From: Rhodocytophaga rosea
Lineage (GTDB): Bacteria > Bacteroidota > Bacteroidia > Cytophagales > 172606-1
Direction of reading: 5' to 3'
DNA length: 64,000 nucleotides
NCBI RefSeq assembly: GCF_010119975.1
Contig: NZ_CP048222.1
Location: 1,261,501-1,325,500, forward strand
Of this stretch, positions 42,418 through 53,125 are shown piece by piece. The stretch's first letter is position 1. The number at the start of each line of letters is the position of its first letter. The notes under the pieces were generated by a model. The model was not told the DNA's origin, searched no databases, and saw nothing but the letters and a program-made list of their open reading frames with translations. The position numbers and the translations under genes were made by a program.

Positions 42418-43317
42418 TTAGTTAGGTTTAGAAAAGACCGGGAGTACGCTGTAGCCTTGCTTGCGTAACAAATGAATTACTCCCCCTTGACCGCCTAAAT
42501 GCCCGGCACCCACGGCTATAAAGGTTGGCTGCGTAGCTATCATTTTCTCTATTGCCAATATCCAGTGTTTATTTCGCTCATTAACCATTACCTCAAAAAA
42601 TGATACGGCATTGCCTTGCTCATTGAGCCTGTGGAGAGTAGGCAAATCTTGTTGTAAATAGGCCATAGTCATGGAATCAACACCTTTCCTAGTAGCACGT
42701 TTTGCCTCTGCTGAGACATCACTTACAATCTGTTGAAGAAACAGATGTTTATCCACCTTTTCCAAATACCCTAGCGTTTGCGTGGGTGTTGCTAGTGCTT
42801 GGATAGGCAGTTTTCTGTTTCGTGCCATGCGGATAAATTCCGTTTCATAGCCTTTCGTACCCGGTTTATTGTTAGACAGCGCACTCAATAAAACATAAGG
42901 TTTCAATCGCAGCACTTGTTTGATTTTTTTATTGGTAAGCTGGAGACTATCTTTTAAAAACTTGTTTAATCTCCTAAAATCCTCCTCGTTTAAATCCTGC
43001 GCAATGGTTCCTCCCTTGGGATACCTTTGTAGTCGTGCGGCCTGCCTTACTTCTCTTAATTTCCAGGATTCATTATTATTTTCGGTAACAAATACTTGGC
43101 ATGCCTCGAAAGAATCTATCCAAACCTGGGGCATAAAAAAATGAGTGGAATCAATTACATGCACCGTTCCAAACAAATAGGAATTGTGAGCAAGTTCTTT
43201 TCCGGATATTTTCCATAGCAGGCTTTTTTCTGTTGGAACCTGTGCCATGAGTTTACTACTCAACGTAATGAGCAACATTAAAAAAACAGGGTTGGGAAGT
43301 ATCTTTCTTTTGAACAT
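42418..43317 (-). CDS. TraB/GumN-family secreted protein
   Basis: About 299 residues from MFKRKILPNPVFLMLLITLSSKLMAQ, a signal peptide; this start is preferred to one 23 codons upstream. The family features are SYLFGTVHVID (the GTxH motif) near residue 50 and FIAVGAGHLGGQGGVIHLLRKQGYSV at the C-terminus (the GxxH motif), as in erythromycin-esterase/TraB-fold proteins, some of which are metalloproteases. The substrate is unknown. The gene appears to stand alone. Confidence 0.82.
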   Translation of the reverse strand: MFKRKILPNPVFLMLLITLSSKLMAQVPTEKSLLWKISGKELAHNSYLFGTVHVIDSTHFFMPQVWIDSFEACQVFVTENNNESWKLREVRQAARLQRYPKGGTIAQDLNEEDFRRLNKFLKDSLQLTNKKIKQVLRLKPYVLLSALSNNKPGTKGYETEFIRMARNRKLPIQALATPTQTLGYLEKVDKHLFLQQIVSDVSAEAKRATRKGVDSMTMAYLQQDLPTLHRLNEQGNAVSFFEVMVNERNKHWILAIEKMIATQPTFIAVGAGHLGGQGGVIHLLRKQGYSVLPVFSKPN

Positions 43318-43646
43318 TAGGTTGCAATAAAATTGATTAAAAACGAAAAGAAAGCTATTGAGTATACGGCTGATATAAGTTGACAAAAATTAACTGTAAT
43401 TCCTATGCGTATAGGGCACAGATTTATTAAACATTTTCTTTCCCCTCTTGCCCATATGTTCAGTATCAAGAAAGGGGAATTTGGTATTACTGAGCCTAAT
43501 GCCTATTTATCATTATTCCATTTATAAGACTTCAGAAAATCTTATTTTTCAATAGCCAAAAGTGATAATATTATCTAAACCTAGACAATCGCTGTAACTT
43601 CAATTATAATATCAGGACCATAGTGGAGGTAAGCTACTCTTTTTCA

Positions 43647-43687
43647 CATCAAAGCCGGGAGAAGACAATTCCCTCCCGGCTTTGATG
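43647..43687 (-). terminator. Strong hairpin terminator
   Basis: CATCAAAGCCGGGAG and its complement CTCCCGGCTTTGATG enclose a 10-base loop, 24 bases past the stop of the large secreted protein on the minus strand. Apart from this, 43387-43710 holds nothing recognisable. Confidence 0.78.
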
Positions 43688-43710
43688 AATAGAACAGATA
43701 AGCGAGCGTA

Positions 43711-46700
43711 CTATTTTTTGACTACTCTACTCACCTGTATTTTTCCTTCTTCTGTAGAAACTTTCACCACGTATACCCCTGCTTTCAAATGATTAAGGTC
43801 AAAAGTTGTTTCTACACCGGTCACATGAGTGGAGCTTTGATAGACAATTCTGCCTAAATTATCTATTATAGTGATGTAGTGTTTGCCTGCTTGCTGAGTA
43901 GATAAGATCAGCTTGTCTTCAAAAGGATTGGGATACAAACTTACTTTACTTTCAAAGCTTTCTTCCACCCCTACTCTGGCGATGCTAGAAGTGGGAGAAG
44001 TAAGGAAAGGAGAAAGGTATGTGCCTGCAATGACTGCAATAGTAGATTGATTGGGCAATTGCCACCCCACAGAGATATGATCGTTACCGGTGTTTTCTTT
44101 GTGCAAGGCTTCAATGTAATACTTCCTGCCGGCTACCAAGGCTATCACTACTGATTGCTGAGAGGCATATTTATCCCACTGCCGCAGAGCAGTATAAGCG
44201 GTCACCGAAGCAATCTTGGTTTTCTTGGAGGGATCTTCATCTGTGGAAAGCCATAATTCAGCTTTATCATCACCTGCAACAAAGAAGCGATAATTGCCAC
44301 TCACCTGTGGGTGGAGATAGCCTCTGAAGCGCTCGCCATAGTTGTCGCCCTGATTAGTAGCCCGCTCAAAGATAGTGATCTGATCGGTGGTGGTAGCAGG
44401 TGTGGTAAGGGGAATATTGCTGATCTGATAGCCGGTGAGATTAGCCCAGAACTCTCTTGTGATTTTGCCTGTCAGTTGCGGAACATAGGGAGAAAGCACA
44501 CTTCCGGGAATCACTGTGATCGCAGCTATAGAAGAAGTTTGCCAGCCCACAGAGAGATTATCGCCACCGGTGGCTTCTTTGTGCAGGGCTTCGATGTAGT
44601 ACTTCTTACCTGCCACTAAAGTGATGGCTACTGACTTCTGTTCAGCGTATTTATTCCACACTTTCACGCCTGTAAAATAAGGTACAGAAGCAATTTTAGC
44701 TTTCTTGGCAGGGTCATCATCTGTAGAAAGCCACAGTTCACATTTATCATCGCCTGCAATGTAAAAGGTATAGCTGCCGGTAGCAGGTACACACAGATAG
44801 CCTCTGATGCGCTCACCATAGTTATCGCCCTGGTTAGGCGTAGTTTCAAAGGAAGTAAGCTGAGAGGAAGAACTAGGCGAAGTCGTAACCGGAATGGCAC
44901 TTACCGAACTGCCTGTTATATTAAGCCACTTTTCCTGCAAGATACTGCCACTGGCTGAGCACGTAATAGGCGATGTTTCTGCAAAGGTTTTTACAATCCA
45001 ATAATCAGATACTCCCCTACTGTCCTCAGATTTTTCATTCCCTGCATTAGAATCCGAATTTCCACCCAGAATATACCCACCGCCAATAGCAGGTAAAAGA
45101 AATGATCCATACTCATAGCCTGTATTTCCATAAGACTTATCCCATACTATTTTTCCTGTTTTATCTATCTTTACAAGCCAGAAATCACTGTTTCCCCGGC
45201 TCATTTCTGTATGCTCTCCACTAATGCCAGAGGAAGAACTTCCTCCCAATAAAAAATTATCTTCTGAATCTGTAACTACAGCTTTTAAATCATCATAGGC
45301 ATTACCTCCATAGGTTCTATCCCATTCTTTGATTCCATTCTTATTTAGTTTTACTAGCCAATAATCTGATAATTCTATTTCGCCGTTTCCGGAAGTATTA
45401 CGGTTGGGTTCTGTTTTATCTCCATTGGCACCAGAATAAGAACTACCTGCCAGTAGATAGCCTCCGTCGCTTGCCTGGACAAGATCGTATAACCGATCTG
45501 TTGAGGAACCTCCCACAGTTTTATCCCAGAGTTTATTTCCATTCGCATCGATTTTTACAACCCAGTAATCATCATATCCCCGTCTATCCTCTGTTTTTTG
45601 CCCCCCTTTTTTTGAATCCGAATAACCTCCCAGAAGATACCCGCCATCTGCCGTTGGTATCATAGCAGATAATTCATTTCTGAAATAGCCATAGTTATCT
45701 CCGCCATATCGTTTATTCCATTGTTCAACGCCATCGGCATTAATTTTAATGATCCAGTAGTCAGGATCACCAGAGGAAAGAGGATCATTATTATCTACAA
45801 ACCAACGGCTGCCTCCTAATAAGAATCCTCCATCATTTGTGGGTAAAACAGAACTTAAATTATCATATGAAGTGCCGCCATAGGTTTTATCCCATAGTTT
45901 ATTTCCATTTTTATCAATTTTTACGATCCAGAAATCTGAGTCTTTTATGTTGGGGGCTGTTTTGTCACCACTGACGGGTGAACCGGAACTTCCTCCCAGC
46001 AGATAGCCTCCATCACTTGTTTGAACGATGGAGGTGAGATCATCACCATATATTCCGCCATAGGTTTTGTCCCAGAGTTTATTTCCATTCGCATCGGTTT
46101 TTATAATCCAGTAGTCACCACCAGAATTAACACCTCCACGATTAGGCGCTGTTTTGTCGCCACTCATGCCTGAACTGGAACTTCCTCCCATCAAATAACC
46201 GCCGTCTGAGGTAGGGATGATCGTACCAAACTGTTCATAACTGTTGCCCCCATAGGTTTTATCCCATTGTTTTTTGCCGGAAATATTTTCGCTTACATGA
46301 ATAGTTACAGGTAAAGAAGCGGATATAGTATTGGTGTTATCGGTTGCTTTAGCTAGTAAGGTATAGGTGCCCACAGTTGGTGCAGGAAAGGTGATACTGT
46401 AAGGATAGGTAACATCTTGCCCTATTAAGGTGTTTCCATTAAAAAATTCCACTTTTTGTATGCTTCCATCTATGTCAGCAGCATTTACGGTGAAAGTAAT
46501 AGTAGAACCAGGAGCGAAAGTAGTATTTTGTATCGGAGTGGCTATTTCAATATAAGGGGGAATCACCGGAGAGAGCACATTCCCTGGAATAACAGTAATA
46601 GCCGTTTGCCCGGGTTGTTGCCAGCCTACGGCTACATTGTCTCCATTTAGTTCTTCTTTATGCAAAGCTTCAATATAGTATTTCTTGCCTGCTACTAAAG

Positions 46701-48465
46701 AGATAGCTACCGACTTTTGAGAAGGATATTTACTCCATTCTCTTACCCCGGTAAAGGAAGGCACTGATGCGATCTTTAACTTATTTAATGAGTTTATATC
46801 AGTAGAGAGCCATAGTTCAGCGCTTTCGTCAGCGGCAATATAGAAAGTATAAGTACCTGAAGCTGGCGCACACAAATATCCCCTGATGCGTTGGCCGTAG
46901 TTGTCACCGGCATTGGTTGGCCCTTCAAAAGAAGTGAGTTGACTGCTGGAAGTAGGCGTGGTAGAAACAGGGATATTAGCCACTGTTTTTCCCGCAACAT
47001 TGCTCCAGAATTCACGCAGTATTGTGCCGCTCGTTACACAGGTTACAGGCTCAGCGATAGTACCCATAGTTTTTAATAGCCAGAAATCAAATCCGCCTTT
47101 ACTTGCGCTGGTTTTATCACCACTGGTAGCAGAATTTGAATAACCGCTCAATAAGTAGCCATTATCGGCTGTTTGTAGAAGCGAACTAAATAGGTCTGTA
47201 CCTGTTCCCCCAAAAGTTTTATCCCATTGTTTAACACCAGTACCATTTATTTTGACGAGCCAGAAATCTATTAAACCTTTCCCAGCATCTGTTTTTTCAG
47301 ATCCCGATGCAGAATTACTATATCCTGCCAGCAGATAACCTCCGTCTGGTGTCTTAAAAATAGAGCGGAGCCAGTCTGTCTGGTTTCCTCCATAGGTTTT
47401 GTCCCATTGCTTATTGCCTTGGGCATCAGTTTTTATAACCCAGTAGTCATACCAACCTCGGCTGGCTTCAGATTTATCTCCCAACTGCTCTGACCTAGAA
47501 GATCCCCCCAACAAGTAGCCTCCATCTGTGGTTGGCAGGACTGTAGTTAAAACATCAGATGCATCTGCGCCAAACCTTTTGTTCCATTGCTCATTGCCAT
47601 TGGCATCTACTTTTAGTAAGATATAATTTTCAAGATCATACTCGTATCCTGGGTATTTAATTAAGAGTTCAGACCCTCCCAGCAGAATACCTCCATCTGA
47701 GGTAGGAACAATGGTAGCTACACCATCTTCATCATAATTTCCGAGTGTTTTATCCCAGAGCCTTACGCCACTACTGCTGACCTTTATCAACCAAGGATCA
47801 TAATAATTTCTAAATTCATCTTCTCCGGTTTTACTTTCCTGAGACTTATCGCCTCCTTGCTCAGAATTTGAATTGCCAGCCAGCAAATAGGTTCCATCCG
47901 AATATTGGAGCAGGGCAGTCAGTCTATCTTCATCTGTTCCCCCAAAACGCTTGTCCCATAGCTTATTGCCCTGGGCATCAGTTTTTACAACCCAGTAATC
48001 ATTTCCACCCCGGCTTGCTTCTGTTTTATCTCCCCCGGCTCCTGAAAGGGTATAGCCGCCCAGTAAATAACCACCATCGGTAGTTTGTATGGCGGCTGTG
48101 AGGAAGTCGTTATCAGGGCTGCCAAAGCGTTTATCCCATAGTTTATTGCCTTGCATATCGGTTTTTACCATCCAGTAATCAGCACCTCCCCGGCTTGGCT
48201 GAGTTTTATCCTGCCCAGTATTTGAAAAAGAAGTGCCTGCCAGTAAATATCCACCCTCTCTGATAGCAATGGTTACTTTAATTGTATCGTTAGCATCTCC
48301 TCCAATGGTTTTATCCCATTGTTTAGTAGGTGTCTGGCTATAGCCATCCAGGTGAGTAAGGGCTAAAAAAAATAAGGAGAACAGAATTAATTTGATTGAA
48401 AAGGTAAAAGTGCTTTTAAAGCTGGTGTTTTCATCATTGGGACAATTCAATAAAATGTGTTTCAT
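43711..48465 (-). CDS. Type IX-secreted PA14/propeller protein
   Basis: A 1584-residue extracellular protein. The signal peptide ends about residue 43. Residues about 48-470 and 735-1160 hold two series of roughly 55-60-residue repeats of the type KTDAQGNKLWDKRFGG-n-L-n-TTDGGYLLGGYS, likely two beta-propellers. Three PA14 domains (about 475-635, 1165-1325, 1335-1490) contain GDNYGQRIRGYL, YTFYIAADESAELWLSTD and KKYYIEALHKE. An Ig-like domain lies at about 640-730 (PPYIEIATPIQNTTFAPGS). The end (about 1500-1584, LYPNPFEDKLILSTQQ through KAGVYVVKVSTEEGKIQVSRVVKK) is a type A T9SS sorting domain. PA14 domains often bind carbohydrate, so surface glycan binding is plausible. Confidence 0.9.
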   Translation of the reverse strand: MKHILLNCPNDENTSFKSTFTFSIKLILFSLFFLALTHLDGYSQTPTKQWDKTIGGDANDTIKVTIAIREGGYLLAGTSFSNTGQDKTQPSRGGADYWMVKTDMQGNKLWDKRFGSPDNDFLTAAIQTTDGGYLLGGYTLSGAGGDKTEASRGGNDYWVVKTDAQGNKLWDKRFGGTDEDRLTALLQYSDGTYLLAGNSNSEQGGDKSQESKTGEDEFRNYYDPWLIKVSSSGVRLWDKTLGNYDEDGVATIVPTSDGGILLGGSELLIKYPGYEYDLENYILLKVDANGNEQWNKRFGADASDVLTTVLPTTDGGYLLGGSSRSEQLGDKSEASRGWYDYWVIKTDAQGNKQWDKTYGGNQTDWLRSIFKTPDGGYLLAGYSNSASGSEKTDAGKGLIDFWLVKINGTGVKQWDKTFGGTGTDLFSSLLQTADNGYLLSGYSNSATSGDKTSASKGGFDFWLLKTMGTIAEPVTCVTSGTILREFWSNVAGKTVANIPVSTTPTSSSQLTSFEGPTNAGDNYGQRIRGYLCAPASGTYTFYIAADESAELWLSTDINSLNKLKIASVPSFTGVREWSKYPSQKSVAISLVAGKKYYIEALHKEELNGDNVAVGWQQPGQTAITVIPGNVLSPVIPPYIEIATPIQNTTFAPGSTITFTVNAADIDGSIQKVEFFNGNTLIGQDVTYPYSITFPAPTVGTYTLLAKATDNTNTISASLPVTIHVSENISGKKQWDKTYGGNSYEQFGTIIPTSDGGYLMGGSSSSGMSGDKTAPNRGGVNSGGDYWIIKTDANGNKLWDKTYGGIYGDDLTSIVQTSDGGYLLGGSSGSPVSGDKTAPNIKDSDFWIVKIDKNGNKLWDKTYGGTSYDNLSSVLPTNDGGFLLGGSRWFVDNNDPLSSGDPDYWIIKINADGVEQWNKRYGGDNYGYFRNELSAMIPTADGGYLLGGYSDSKKGGQKTEDRRGYDDYWVVKIDANGNKLWDKTVGGSSTDRLYDLVQASDGGYLLAGSSYSGANGDKTEPNRNTSGNGEIELSDYWLVKLNKNGIKEWDRTYGGNAYDDLKAVVTDSEDNFLLGGSSSSGISGEHTEMSRGNSDFWLVKIDKTGKIVWDKSYGNTGYEYGSFLLPAIGGGYILGGNSDSNAGNEKSEDSRGVSDYWIVKTFAETSPITCSASGSILQEKWLNITGSSVSAIPVTTSPSSSSQLTSFETTPNQGDNYGERIRGYLCVPATGSYTFYIAGDDKCELWLSTDDDPAKKAKIASVPYFTGVKVWNKYAEQKSVAITLVAGKKYYIEALHKEATGGDNLSVGWQTSSIAAITVIPGSVLSPYVPQLTGKITREFWANLTGYQISNIPLTTPATTTDQITIFERATNQGDNYGERFRGYLHPQVSGNYRFFVAGDDKAELWLSTDEDPSKKTKIASVTAYTALRQWDKYASQQSVVIALVAGRKYYIEALHKENTGNDHISVGWQLPNQSTIAVIAGTYLSPFLTSPTSSIARVGVEESFESKVSLYPNPFEDKLILSTQQAGKHYITIIDNLGRIVYQSSTHVTGVETTFDLNHLKAGVYVVKVSTEEGKIQVSRVVKK

Positions 48466-48795
48466 AATAAATAGCGGCGGTTAAACTTTAAAAATTCTGT
48501 CAATATAATGGTTTAAAAAAGTGTATAGATCGGTTGAAAACTTACCTGAGCAGAGAGGCGATTCTGCTTAATTGTTTTAAGCTTTAAAAGGGTTAGTTAA
48601 GTTTTTATTTCTTCTTTACCTAAGTATAGTCTATTGCTCAAAACTACTGAAAGAGCTCAAACGCTAGTAACGATTTTGTATCAATCTCTAACAGTTTCAT
48701 ATCAATTTCTAACATTATTATTTCAGGCACTATCATTTTTATACATTCGTTGCTTTTTATGTATGAGCAGGAATTAAAACTCTATAAAATAAGTG
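48466..48795. other. Gene-free stretch
   Basis: The region between the sensor kinase stop and the large secreted protein start has no gene on either strand. It should contain the promoter of the secreted protein; no clear consensus was found. Confidence 0.4.
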
Positions 48796-51700
48796 CTACT
48801 CATCCAATTTGTTATGCTGATCCGCATACTCAGAGGGAGTAATATGATATGTTTGCCGGAAGCTTTTGGTAAAGTGAGACATATGGGTAAAACCTACCTG
48901 ATATGCCACTTGTGAGACAGTAAATTGTTTCTGACTCAAAAGCAAAGCCGCTTTCTTTAACCGGTATTTTCGGATAAATTCGCCCGGCGCCTGATTGGTT
49001 ATAGCTTTCATCTTTCTGTATAATTGCAGATGGCTCATATCTATTTCTTTTTCCAGGATTTCGCCGCTAAACGCTGGGTCTGCTAGATGTTGCTCTATGA
49101 TATGGATTACTTTTTCTAAAAACTTCTCTTCTGCCGGACTTAAACTAGGGGGTGGGGATTCCTGCGTTACTTTTTCTTTTGTTACAAAAGGGATACTATT
49201 TACTATTTTTTTAGGAGAACTTTGTTGGTTAAACATCCGGCTGAAATGTTCCCGTACTTTATTGCGTTGCCCAATTAGATTATTCACCCGTAGCAGGAGT
49301 TCCTGGGCATGAAATGGTTTTACTATGTAGTCATCTGCTCCCGTTCCCAACCCTTCCAGCTTATCCTCTACTACAGCTTTAGCAGTGAGTAATATAATGG
49401 GAATATGGCTTGTTCTCTCATCTGCTTTAAGCTGCTTACAGAGCTTTATTCCATCCATATTAGGCATCATCACATCACTTATCATTATATCGGGAAGGAT
49501 AGTGGTAGCGATACGCAGGCCTTCTATGCCCTCACTAGCTTCATAGATGTGATAAGATTCAGTGAACATATTTCGGACATAAGCTCTAAGATCTGCATTA
49601 TCTTCCACGATAAGCATGATGGGTTTTGGTATGTCTGTTTGCGTTTGGATGTTTGAATCTTCTGTGACAGATGTTGGAATTAACAAGCCGTCATCAGTTT
49701 TCTCTTTTTCAGTGGTACTTTCTTTTTTTGTTATATTATGTTGTTTGTCCACCTCTACGAAGGGCAACTGTATTATAAAGCAAGTTCCTTCGCCTTCTGT
49801 ACTTTTAACATTAATTCTACCTCCATGTAATTCTACCAGTTCTTTGGTGATTGAAAGGCCAATCCCGGTTCCTTCAAAGGATCGTGTATGTGAACTGTCA
49901 ATTTGATAAAACCGGTTAAAAATTAAATGAATTTTATCAGCTGGTATGCCAATTCCAGTATCTTCTACCTTTATCTCTATGTATTTTTTTTCATGCACGG
50001 ATGAGTTTGCATGTAAAATAACATCTACTGTTATTATCCCTTGTTCCCTGGTAAATTTAATAGCATTGGAGAGGAGGTTATATATAATTTTTTCGAGTAT
50101 ATCCTGATCAAAACTGGTAAATATTTCATCAGGCTCATGGAAAAAATTAAGTATAATCTGCCGGCTTTCAGCTAGCGATCTAAAAGAACTTACATAGTTC
50201 TTGATAAAATGTATTAGCTCTCCAGGGGCATAGGTTAAGGTAATCCCTTTAGATTCTAATTTAGTAATGTATAATAACTGGTTGATGAGTTGCAGCAGGC
50301 GTTTAGCATTCCTATACATGCTATGAAATTCTTTTCTGGGATTTTCTTCAGATAGCATTTGCTCCAAAGGACTAATAATTAGAGTAAGGGGTGTGCGAAA
50401 TTCATGAGATATATTGGTAAAAAAATTTGATTTTATTTGATCCATCTCCAGTAATCTTTCTGATTCGACTCTTTTAAGCTTCAAATCAGTTTTTAATCTT
50501 TCCTGATAAATAACATATCGCTTGCCTAGGTACAATACAGTTATACCAACAATGACATACAGTATATAAGCCCAGGTAGTTTTCCATATGGGTGGAGTAA
50601 TAATAATTGTAATTGTTGCTGTATTTTTACTCCATACGCCATCTGCATTTGCTGCTTTTACTTTGAATATATATTTACCAGGTTCGAGATTAGGATAGGA
50701 AGCATAATGTCTGTTACCTGCCTGCACCCATTTTTTATCTATGTTTTCAAGCATGTACTTACAAGAATTCTTTTCTGGTTGTGCATAATGCAAGGCAGCA
50801 AAATCAAAGGAGAGATAATTATCGTGATATGGTAAGGTGAGGGTATTGTTTGAAAGATCTTTGGGCTGATCAAACACTTTGAATGTATTAATGACTGCAA
50901 GAGGATAAAAGGGATTATCCCGAATGCTATCTGGATGGAAAATATTCATTCCTTTATTTCCTCCTATAAATATCTCTCCTTTTTTCCCTTTACACAACGC
51001 CTTATAAAACTCTTTACCCTGCAAACCATCCTTGCCGTCATAATTGCGAAGCACCTTGGTTTTTGTATTAAATTTAAATACCCCATTACTCGTGCTAGTC
51101 AACCATAAATTCCCTTTTTCATCTTCAGTAATTCCATTGAAAACTGTTGATGGGTAGCTTGGTAGTTGATTTTTTGTAAAACAAGAAGTAGTTGGGTTAA
51201 ATTTATATAAGCCTCCGGTGGCCAGGCTAATCCAAATATTGCCTTCTTTATCAATATGATTATATATTACATTAAAAGATGCTTGAGCGAGGCTAGCATC
51301 AGCAGGAATGAATTGTGTAAATACTCCGGCAGTTATATCCAGCCTAACAAGTCCTTCACTATCAGTAGCCATCCATAACAAACCTTTCTTATCTTCGGCG
51401 ATATGATTAATTTTAGATGGAGTATCCTTAGAAAAAGAAAATCTATACCGGATAAATTTACTAGTGATATTATCAAATTGAGCTAAGCCTCGTTGAGTCC
51501 CGATCCACAACCTGTTGTGTTGATCCTCATAAATAACGCTTACAAAATTATGCGGAAGAGTATGTGCAACTCTAGGATCATAAAAATAAGTTTTTATTTG
51601 TTTTGTTTGAGCATCTACTTTTCTTAAGCCAGCTCCACCCAGGCCTAACCATACATCCCCTTTTTTATCTGTATAAATACTGTGAATCGTAGTACTGCTA

Positions 51701-52962
51701 GTTCTATTTGAAGCTGATAAATTATATCTAAAGTGGGTGATAGTATTTTCTCTTCTATCTAACTTATCTAATCCTTTAGGAGTACCCACCCAAAGCACAT
51801 GATTTTGGTCCTCATACATAGAGTAAATTAGATTATCAATCAATGAAGTACTATCTCTAGGGTTATGCTTAACGAGTAAAAATTGTTTTGTAAATAAATC
51901 GTATTTACTTAAGCCTCCTGCATAAGTTCCTACCCATAAAACATGAAAGCGATCTACAAAAATGGAAGTAACTGAATTCTCAGCGATGCTACCCATTTTC
52001 TCAGTATCATGCTTGTAATGTGTAAATTTGCCCGTATTAGTATCTAGTTTATTTAGCCCATGGTTTTGAGTGCCTGCCCAGATATTACCAAAGGTATCTA
52101 TATCAACAGAAAGGATATAGTTGTTACTTATACTCGAGGGATTGCTATCTGAATAGGTATATTGAATGAATGTTTGGTTTGTGATATTAAATTGTTGCAA
52201 ACCCTTTCCCAGGGTTGCTAACCACAAGTCACCATGATGATCTTCGCTTATTCCAAGAACTGTGTTTACAAAATTTTGATCATTGCTTTTATTAATTTTT
52301 TCACCAAAACGTATAAAACTGCCTGTTTGTGGATTGAATTTACTTAAGCCTTTATTTGTACCCACCCAAATATTACCCTTTTTGTCACCATGTATAGTAT
52401 GGATGAAATTTTCTGCCCAATCATCCCCTGAAGGCTTATGCTGATATAAAATAAAAGAATTTGTAGCTTTATCATATTTGTTTAAACCCTGGTAGGTGCC
52501 AATCCAAATTACACCTGATGTGTCCTGATATAAACCTTGAATGTAATCATCACTAATACTCTTTTTATTGGATGGATCGTGTAAATATCTTATGAATTTA
52601 CCAGTTGCTTTATCAAATTTATTTAATCCCTCAGATGTACCTACCCATATATCGCCTGATTTATCTTCATAGAGTGCCCTAATTTCACTATTACTAATTG
52701 AGGTGGTATCATCACTAAGATGTTTATAAACTATGAATGTATAACCATCGTATCGATTGAGCCCATCTTTGGTACCAAACCACATATATCCTTGCCTATC
52801 CTGGATGATACACTTGATATAACTATGAGAAAGGCCATGTTCTGTGGTAATACGATCAAACTGAATAGATGATGATTGGCTTAGAACTGGATGAAAATGA
52901 ATAAAAAATAGAAGACACCAGATAATTAATATTTTCACTCTATAGTAAGGATGATCGCTCAA
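48796..52962 (-). CDS. Hybrid two-component system protein (reg_prop sensor, kinase, receiver, AraC output)
   Basis: A 1388-residue single-chain regulator. After a signal sequence the periplasmic part (about 30-765) has about fourteen two-component propeller repeats (DRQGYMWFGTKDGLNRYDG, DKSGDIWVGTSEGLNKFD and so on) and a Y_Y_Y domain. One membrane helix (WAYILYVIVGITVLYLG) leads to HisKA (SHEFRTPLTL, phospho-His), HATPase (NAIKFT, DTGIGIP, GTGIGLSI), a receiver (IMISDVMMPNMDG, phospho-Asp; K in LLTAKA) and an AraC domain at about 1281-1388 (VSQVAYQVGFTHMSHFTKSFRQTYHITPSEYA). Such HTCS proteins sense glycan fragments and activate neighbouring genes; the adjacent secreted PA14 protein is a possible target. 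Confidence 0.93.
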   Translation of the reverse strand: MSDHPYYRVKILIIWCLLFFIHFHPVLSQSSSIQFDRITTEHGLSHSYIKCIIQDRQGYMWFGTKDGLNRYDGYTFIVYKHLSDDTTSISNSEIRALYEDKSGDIWVGTSEGLNKFDKATGKFIRYLHDPSNKKSISDDYIQGLYQDTSGVIWIGTYQGLNKYDKATNSFILYQHKPSGDDWAENFIHTIHGDKKGNIWVGTNKGLSKFNPQTGSFIRFGEKINKSNDQNFVNTVLGISEDHHGDLWLATLGKGLQQFNITNQTFIQYTYSDSNPSSISNNYILSVDIDTFGNIWAGTQNHGLNKLDTNTGKFTHYKHDTEKMGSIAENSVTSIFVDRFHVLWVGTYAGGLSKYDLFTKQFLLVKHNPRDSTSLIDNLIYSMYEDQNHVLWVGTPKGLDKLDRRENTITHFRYNLSASNRTSSTTIHSIYTDKKGDVWLGLGGAGLRKVDAQTKQIKTYFYDPRVAHTLPHNFVSVIYEDQHNRLWIGTQRGLAQFDNITSKFIRYRFSFSKDTPSKINHIAEDKKGLLWMATDSEGLVRLDITAGVFTQFIPADASLAQASFNVIYNHIDKEGNIWISLATGGLYKFNPTTSCFTKNQLPSYPSTVFNGITEDEKGNLWLTSTSNGVFKFNTKTKVLRNYDGKDGLQGKEFYKALCKGKKGEIFIGGNKGMNIFHPDSIRDNPFYPLAVINTFKVFDQPKDLSNNTLTLPYHDNYLSFDFAALHYAQPEKNSCKYMLENIDKKWVQAGNRHYASYPNLEPGKYIFKVKAANADGVWSKNTATITIIITPPIWKTTWAYILYVIVGITVLYLGKRYVIYQERLKTDLKLKRVESERLLEMDQIKSNFFTNISHEFRTPLTLIISPLEQMLSEENPRKEFHSMYRNAKRLLQLINQLLYITKLESKGITLTYAPGELIHFIKNYVSSFRSLAESRQIILNFFHEPDEIFTSFDQDILEKIIYNLLSNAIKFTREQGIITVDVILHANSSVHEKKYIEIKVEDTGIGIPADKIHLIFNRFYQIDSSHTRSFEGTGIGLSITKELVELHGGRINVKSTEGEGTCFIIQLPFVEVDKQHNITKKESTTEKEKTDDGLLIPTSVTEDSNIQTQTDIPKPIMLIVEDNADLRAYVRNMFTESYHIYEASEGIEGLRIATTILPDIMISDVMMPNMDGIKLCKQLKADERTSHIPIILLTAKAVVEDKLEGLGTGADDYIVKPFHAQELLLRVNNLIGQRNKVREHFSRMFNQQSSPKKIVNSIPFVTKEKVTQESPPPSLSPAEEKFLEKVIHIIEQHLADPAFSGEILEKEIDMSHLQLYRKMKAITNQAPGEFIRKYRLKKAALLLSQKQFTVSQVAYQVGFTHMSHFTKSFRQTYHITPSEYADQHNKLDE

Positions 52963-53125
52963 GACTGTAAAATAACAGGTAATCTGGAAAAATTACGTAA
53001 AACAAGGTTTAAATTTTACTATCGATAATAACATTTTTGATAGGAACTGAATATTTGATTCTCAACTGTAGTTAAACATTGAAGTGTCTCAATAGATGAT
53101 TATATCAATAGATGATTATAAGTAA

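Noticed and set aside
48466-48795. Possible attC-like site between the large secreted protein and the kinase
   Set aside because: No YYYAAY/GTTR pair and no long imperfect stem were found outside the island.
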